Below are positions 13,708 to 15,102 of a stretch of DNA of 15,102 nt, in pieces. The notes under the pieces are model-generated. The model searched no databases, was not told the origin of the DNA, and saw only the letters and a program-made list of their open reading frames with translations. The first letter of the stretch is position 1; every line of letters begins with the position of its first letter. The stretch is taken from assembly GCA_900551645.1 (NCBI GenBank), contig URWP01000039.1, positions 1-15,102 of the forward strand, given 5' to 3'. The position numbers and the translations under genes are program-made. The DNA comes from an uncultured Bacteroides sp. (GTDB lineage Bacteria; Bacteroidota; Bacteroidia; Bacteroidales; Bacteroidaceae).

Positions 13708-15102
13708 ATGTTGACAGCAAATGAAATCCGCGACTCATTCGTCAAATTCTTTGAGTCGAAAGGACATCAGATTGTGCCTTCTGCACCAATGGTCATCAAA
13801 GACGACCCGACCCTGATGTTTACTAATGCAGGTATGAACCAGTTTAAGGATATTATCCTGGGTAACCATCCTGCCAAATACAAACGTGTAACCGACTCGC
13901 AAAAATGTCTGCGCGTCAGTGGAAAGCATAATGACCTGGAAGAAGTAGGTCACGATACATACCACCATACCATGTTCGAAATGCTGGGTAACTGGTCATT
14001 CGGCGACTACTTCAAGAAAGAAGCTATCAGCTGGGCATACGAATATCTGGTAAGCGTATTGAAGCTTGATCCGAAAGATTTGTATGTCACTGTATTCGAA
14101 GGTAGTCCGAACGAAGGAATTTCACGCGACGACGAAGCTGCAGGCTATTGGGGACAGTTCTTCCCGGAAGATCATATCATCAACGGAAACAAGCATGACA
14201 ATTTCTGGGAAATGGGTGATACAGGCCCTTGCGGTCCTTGCTCTGAAATCCACATCGACTCCCGTTCAGAAGAAGAAAAGGCTGCCGTTCCGGGACGCGA
14301 ACTGGTAAACAAAGATCATCCGCAGGTCATTGAAATCTGGAACCTCGTATTCATGCAATATAACCGCAAAGCTGACGGAAGCCTGGAGCCACTTCCTGCA
14401 AGAGTTATTGATACCGGTATGGGATTTGAACGCCTGGTACGCACCCTGCAGGGCAAGACTTCCAATTATGACACTGACGTATTCCAGCCAATCATCAAAG
14501 TGATCGGCGACCTGTCTGGCAAGAAGTATGGTGATGACGAAAAGGTAGACGTAGCCATGCGTGTCGTTGCCGATCACATCCGTACCATTGCTTTTTCTAT
14601 CACTGACGGTCAGTTGCCTTCCAATGCCAAGGCCGGTTACGTTACCCGCCGTATCCTGCGCCGTGCAGTCCGTTATGCTTATACATTCCTCGGACAGAAG
14701 CAAGCCTTCATGTACAAACTGGTTCCGGTATTGATTGAAAATATGGGAGGTGCTTACCCCGAACTGAAAGCCCAGCAGGCTCTGATTGAAAAAGTAATGA
14801 AGGAAGAAGAAGAATCATTCCTCCGTACACTGGAAACCGGTATCCGTCTGCTCGAAAAAACCATGAACGAAACCAAGGCTGCCGGCAAGACAGAAATCAG
14901 CGGTGTAGATGCCTTTACGCTGTATGACACCTTCGGATTCCCGTTCGACCTGACCGAACTGATTCTGCGCGAAAATGGCCTGACAGCCGACGTGAAAGGT
15001 TTCGAAGCCGAAATGCAGAAACAAAAAGAACGTGCACGTAATGCCGCTGCCGTAGAAACAGGCGACTGGGTTGTATTGAAAGAAGGAGAAACCGAATTGG
15101 GA
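13708..15102 (+). CDS. alaS: Alanyl-tRNA synthetase AlaS, N-terminal part (cut by window end)
   Basis: AlaS charges tRNA-Ala, and its editing domain removes mischarged Ser and Gly. The 465 visible codons have no stop; the family is usually about 870 aa, so roughly half is missing. Visible class II catalytic features include NAGMNQFKDIILG (motif 1 region), RVSGKHNDLEEVG and MFEMLGNWSFGDYFK (motif 2 region), DTGPCGPCSEI, and GMGFERLV (motif 3). The tRNA-recognition helical domain follows (GYVTRRILRRAVRYAY, then DTFGFPFDLTELI). The editing HxxxH site and C-Ala domain lie beyond the window. ATG at 13708 gives the usual N-terminus (MLTANEIRDSFVKFFESKGH). It is monocistronic as far as can be seen and divergent from the M23 gene. 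Confidence 0.98.
   Translation, partial: MLTANEIRDSFVKFFESKGHQIVPSAPMVIKDDPTLMFTNAGMNQFKDIILGNHPAKYKRVTDSQKCLRVSGKHNDLEEVGHDTYHHTMFEMLGNWSFGDYFKKEAISWAYEYLVSVLKLDPKDLYVTVFEGSPNEGISRDDEAAGYWGQFFPEDHIINGNKHDNFWEMGDTGPCGPCSEIHIDSRSEEEKAAVPGRELVNKDHPQVIEIWNLVFMQYNRKADGSLEPLPARVIDTGMGFERLVRTLQGKTSNYDTDVFQPIIKVIGDLSGKKYGDDEKVDVAMRVVADHIRTIAFSITDGQLPSNAKAGYVTRRILRRAVRYAYTFLGQKQAFMYKLVPVLIENMGGAYPELKAQQALIEKVMKEEEESFLRTLETGIRLLEKTMNETKAAGKTEISGVDAFTLYDTFGFPFDLTELILRENGLTADVKGFEAEMQKQKERARNAAAVETGDWVVLKEGETELG

Noticed and set aside
1..15102. CRISPR arrays, insertion sequences, prophage, toxin-antitoxin or defence genes
   Set aside because: No repeat-spacer pattern, transposase or integrase motifs were found. 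All substantial coding regions are accounted for by core genes, and no gene-free stretch exceeds 300 bases.

Overview
The window looks like ordinary core chromosome of a Bacteroidales bacterium, most likely Bacteroides or Phocaeicola. The evidence is the protein families, the moderate GC content, the near absence of Shine-Dalgarno sequences, and promoters of the Bacteroidota type (TAnnTTTG at about -7, sometimes with TTTG at about -33). I see no insertion sequence, phage gene, CRISPR array or sign of gene transfer. All calls come from reading the sequence by eye; no database search was possible.

Layout. (1) 1-240: two tandem tRNA-Gln genes on the minus strand, the first cut by the window edge, read from a promoter near 191-220. 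(2) 422-3759, plus strand: rsfS (ribosome silencing), ftsH (membrane protease) and cdsA (CDP-diacylglycerol synthesis), with a long hairpin between ftsH and cdsA. (3) 3846-5755, minus strand: surE and lpxB (lipid A disaccharide synthesis), overlapping by ATGA and read from a promoter at 5778-5809; a strong hairpin separates lpxB from cdsA. (4) 5881-9840, plus strand: parA, parB, a DUF5683 protein and an MltD-like lytic transglycosylase, closely spaced and ended by a strong terminator. (5) 9885-12236: a RelA/SpoT-family alarmone enzyme with its own promoter overlapping that terminator. (6) 12244-13574, minus strand: an M23 (LytM-type) cell-wall peptidase followed by a small MerR-family regulator. 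(7) 13708 to the end: alaS, truncated by the window edge.

Together the genes cover envelope synthesis and remodelling (cdsA, lpxB, mltD, M23), chromosome segregation (parAB), translation and its slowdown in starvation (rsfS, rel, tRNA-Gln, alaS) and membrane proteolysis (ftsH). No convincing new system is present. The points worth a second look are mostly regulatory: twin DnaA-box-like repeats in the parA leader, a relA terminator written inside the coding region of the opposing MerR gene, face-to-face overlapping promoters between the M23 gene and alaS, a promoter built into a terminator hairpin ahead of relA, and an ftsH-cdsA hairpin with an alternative pairing.
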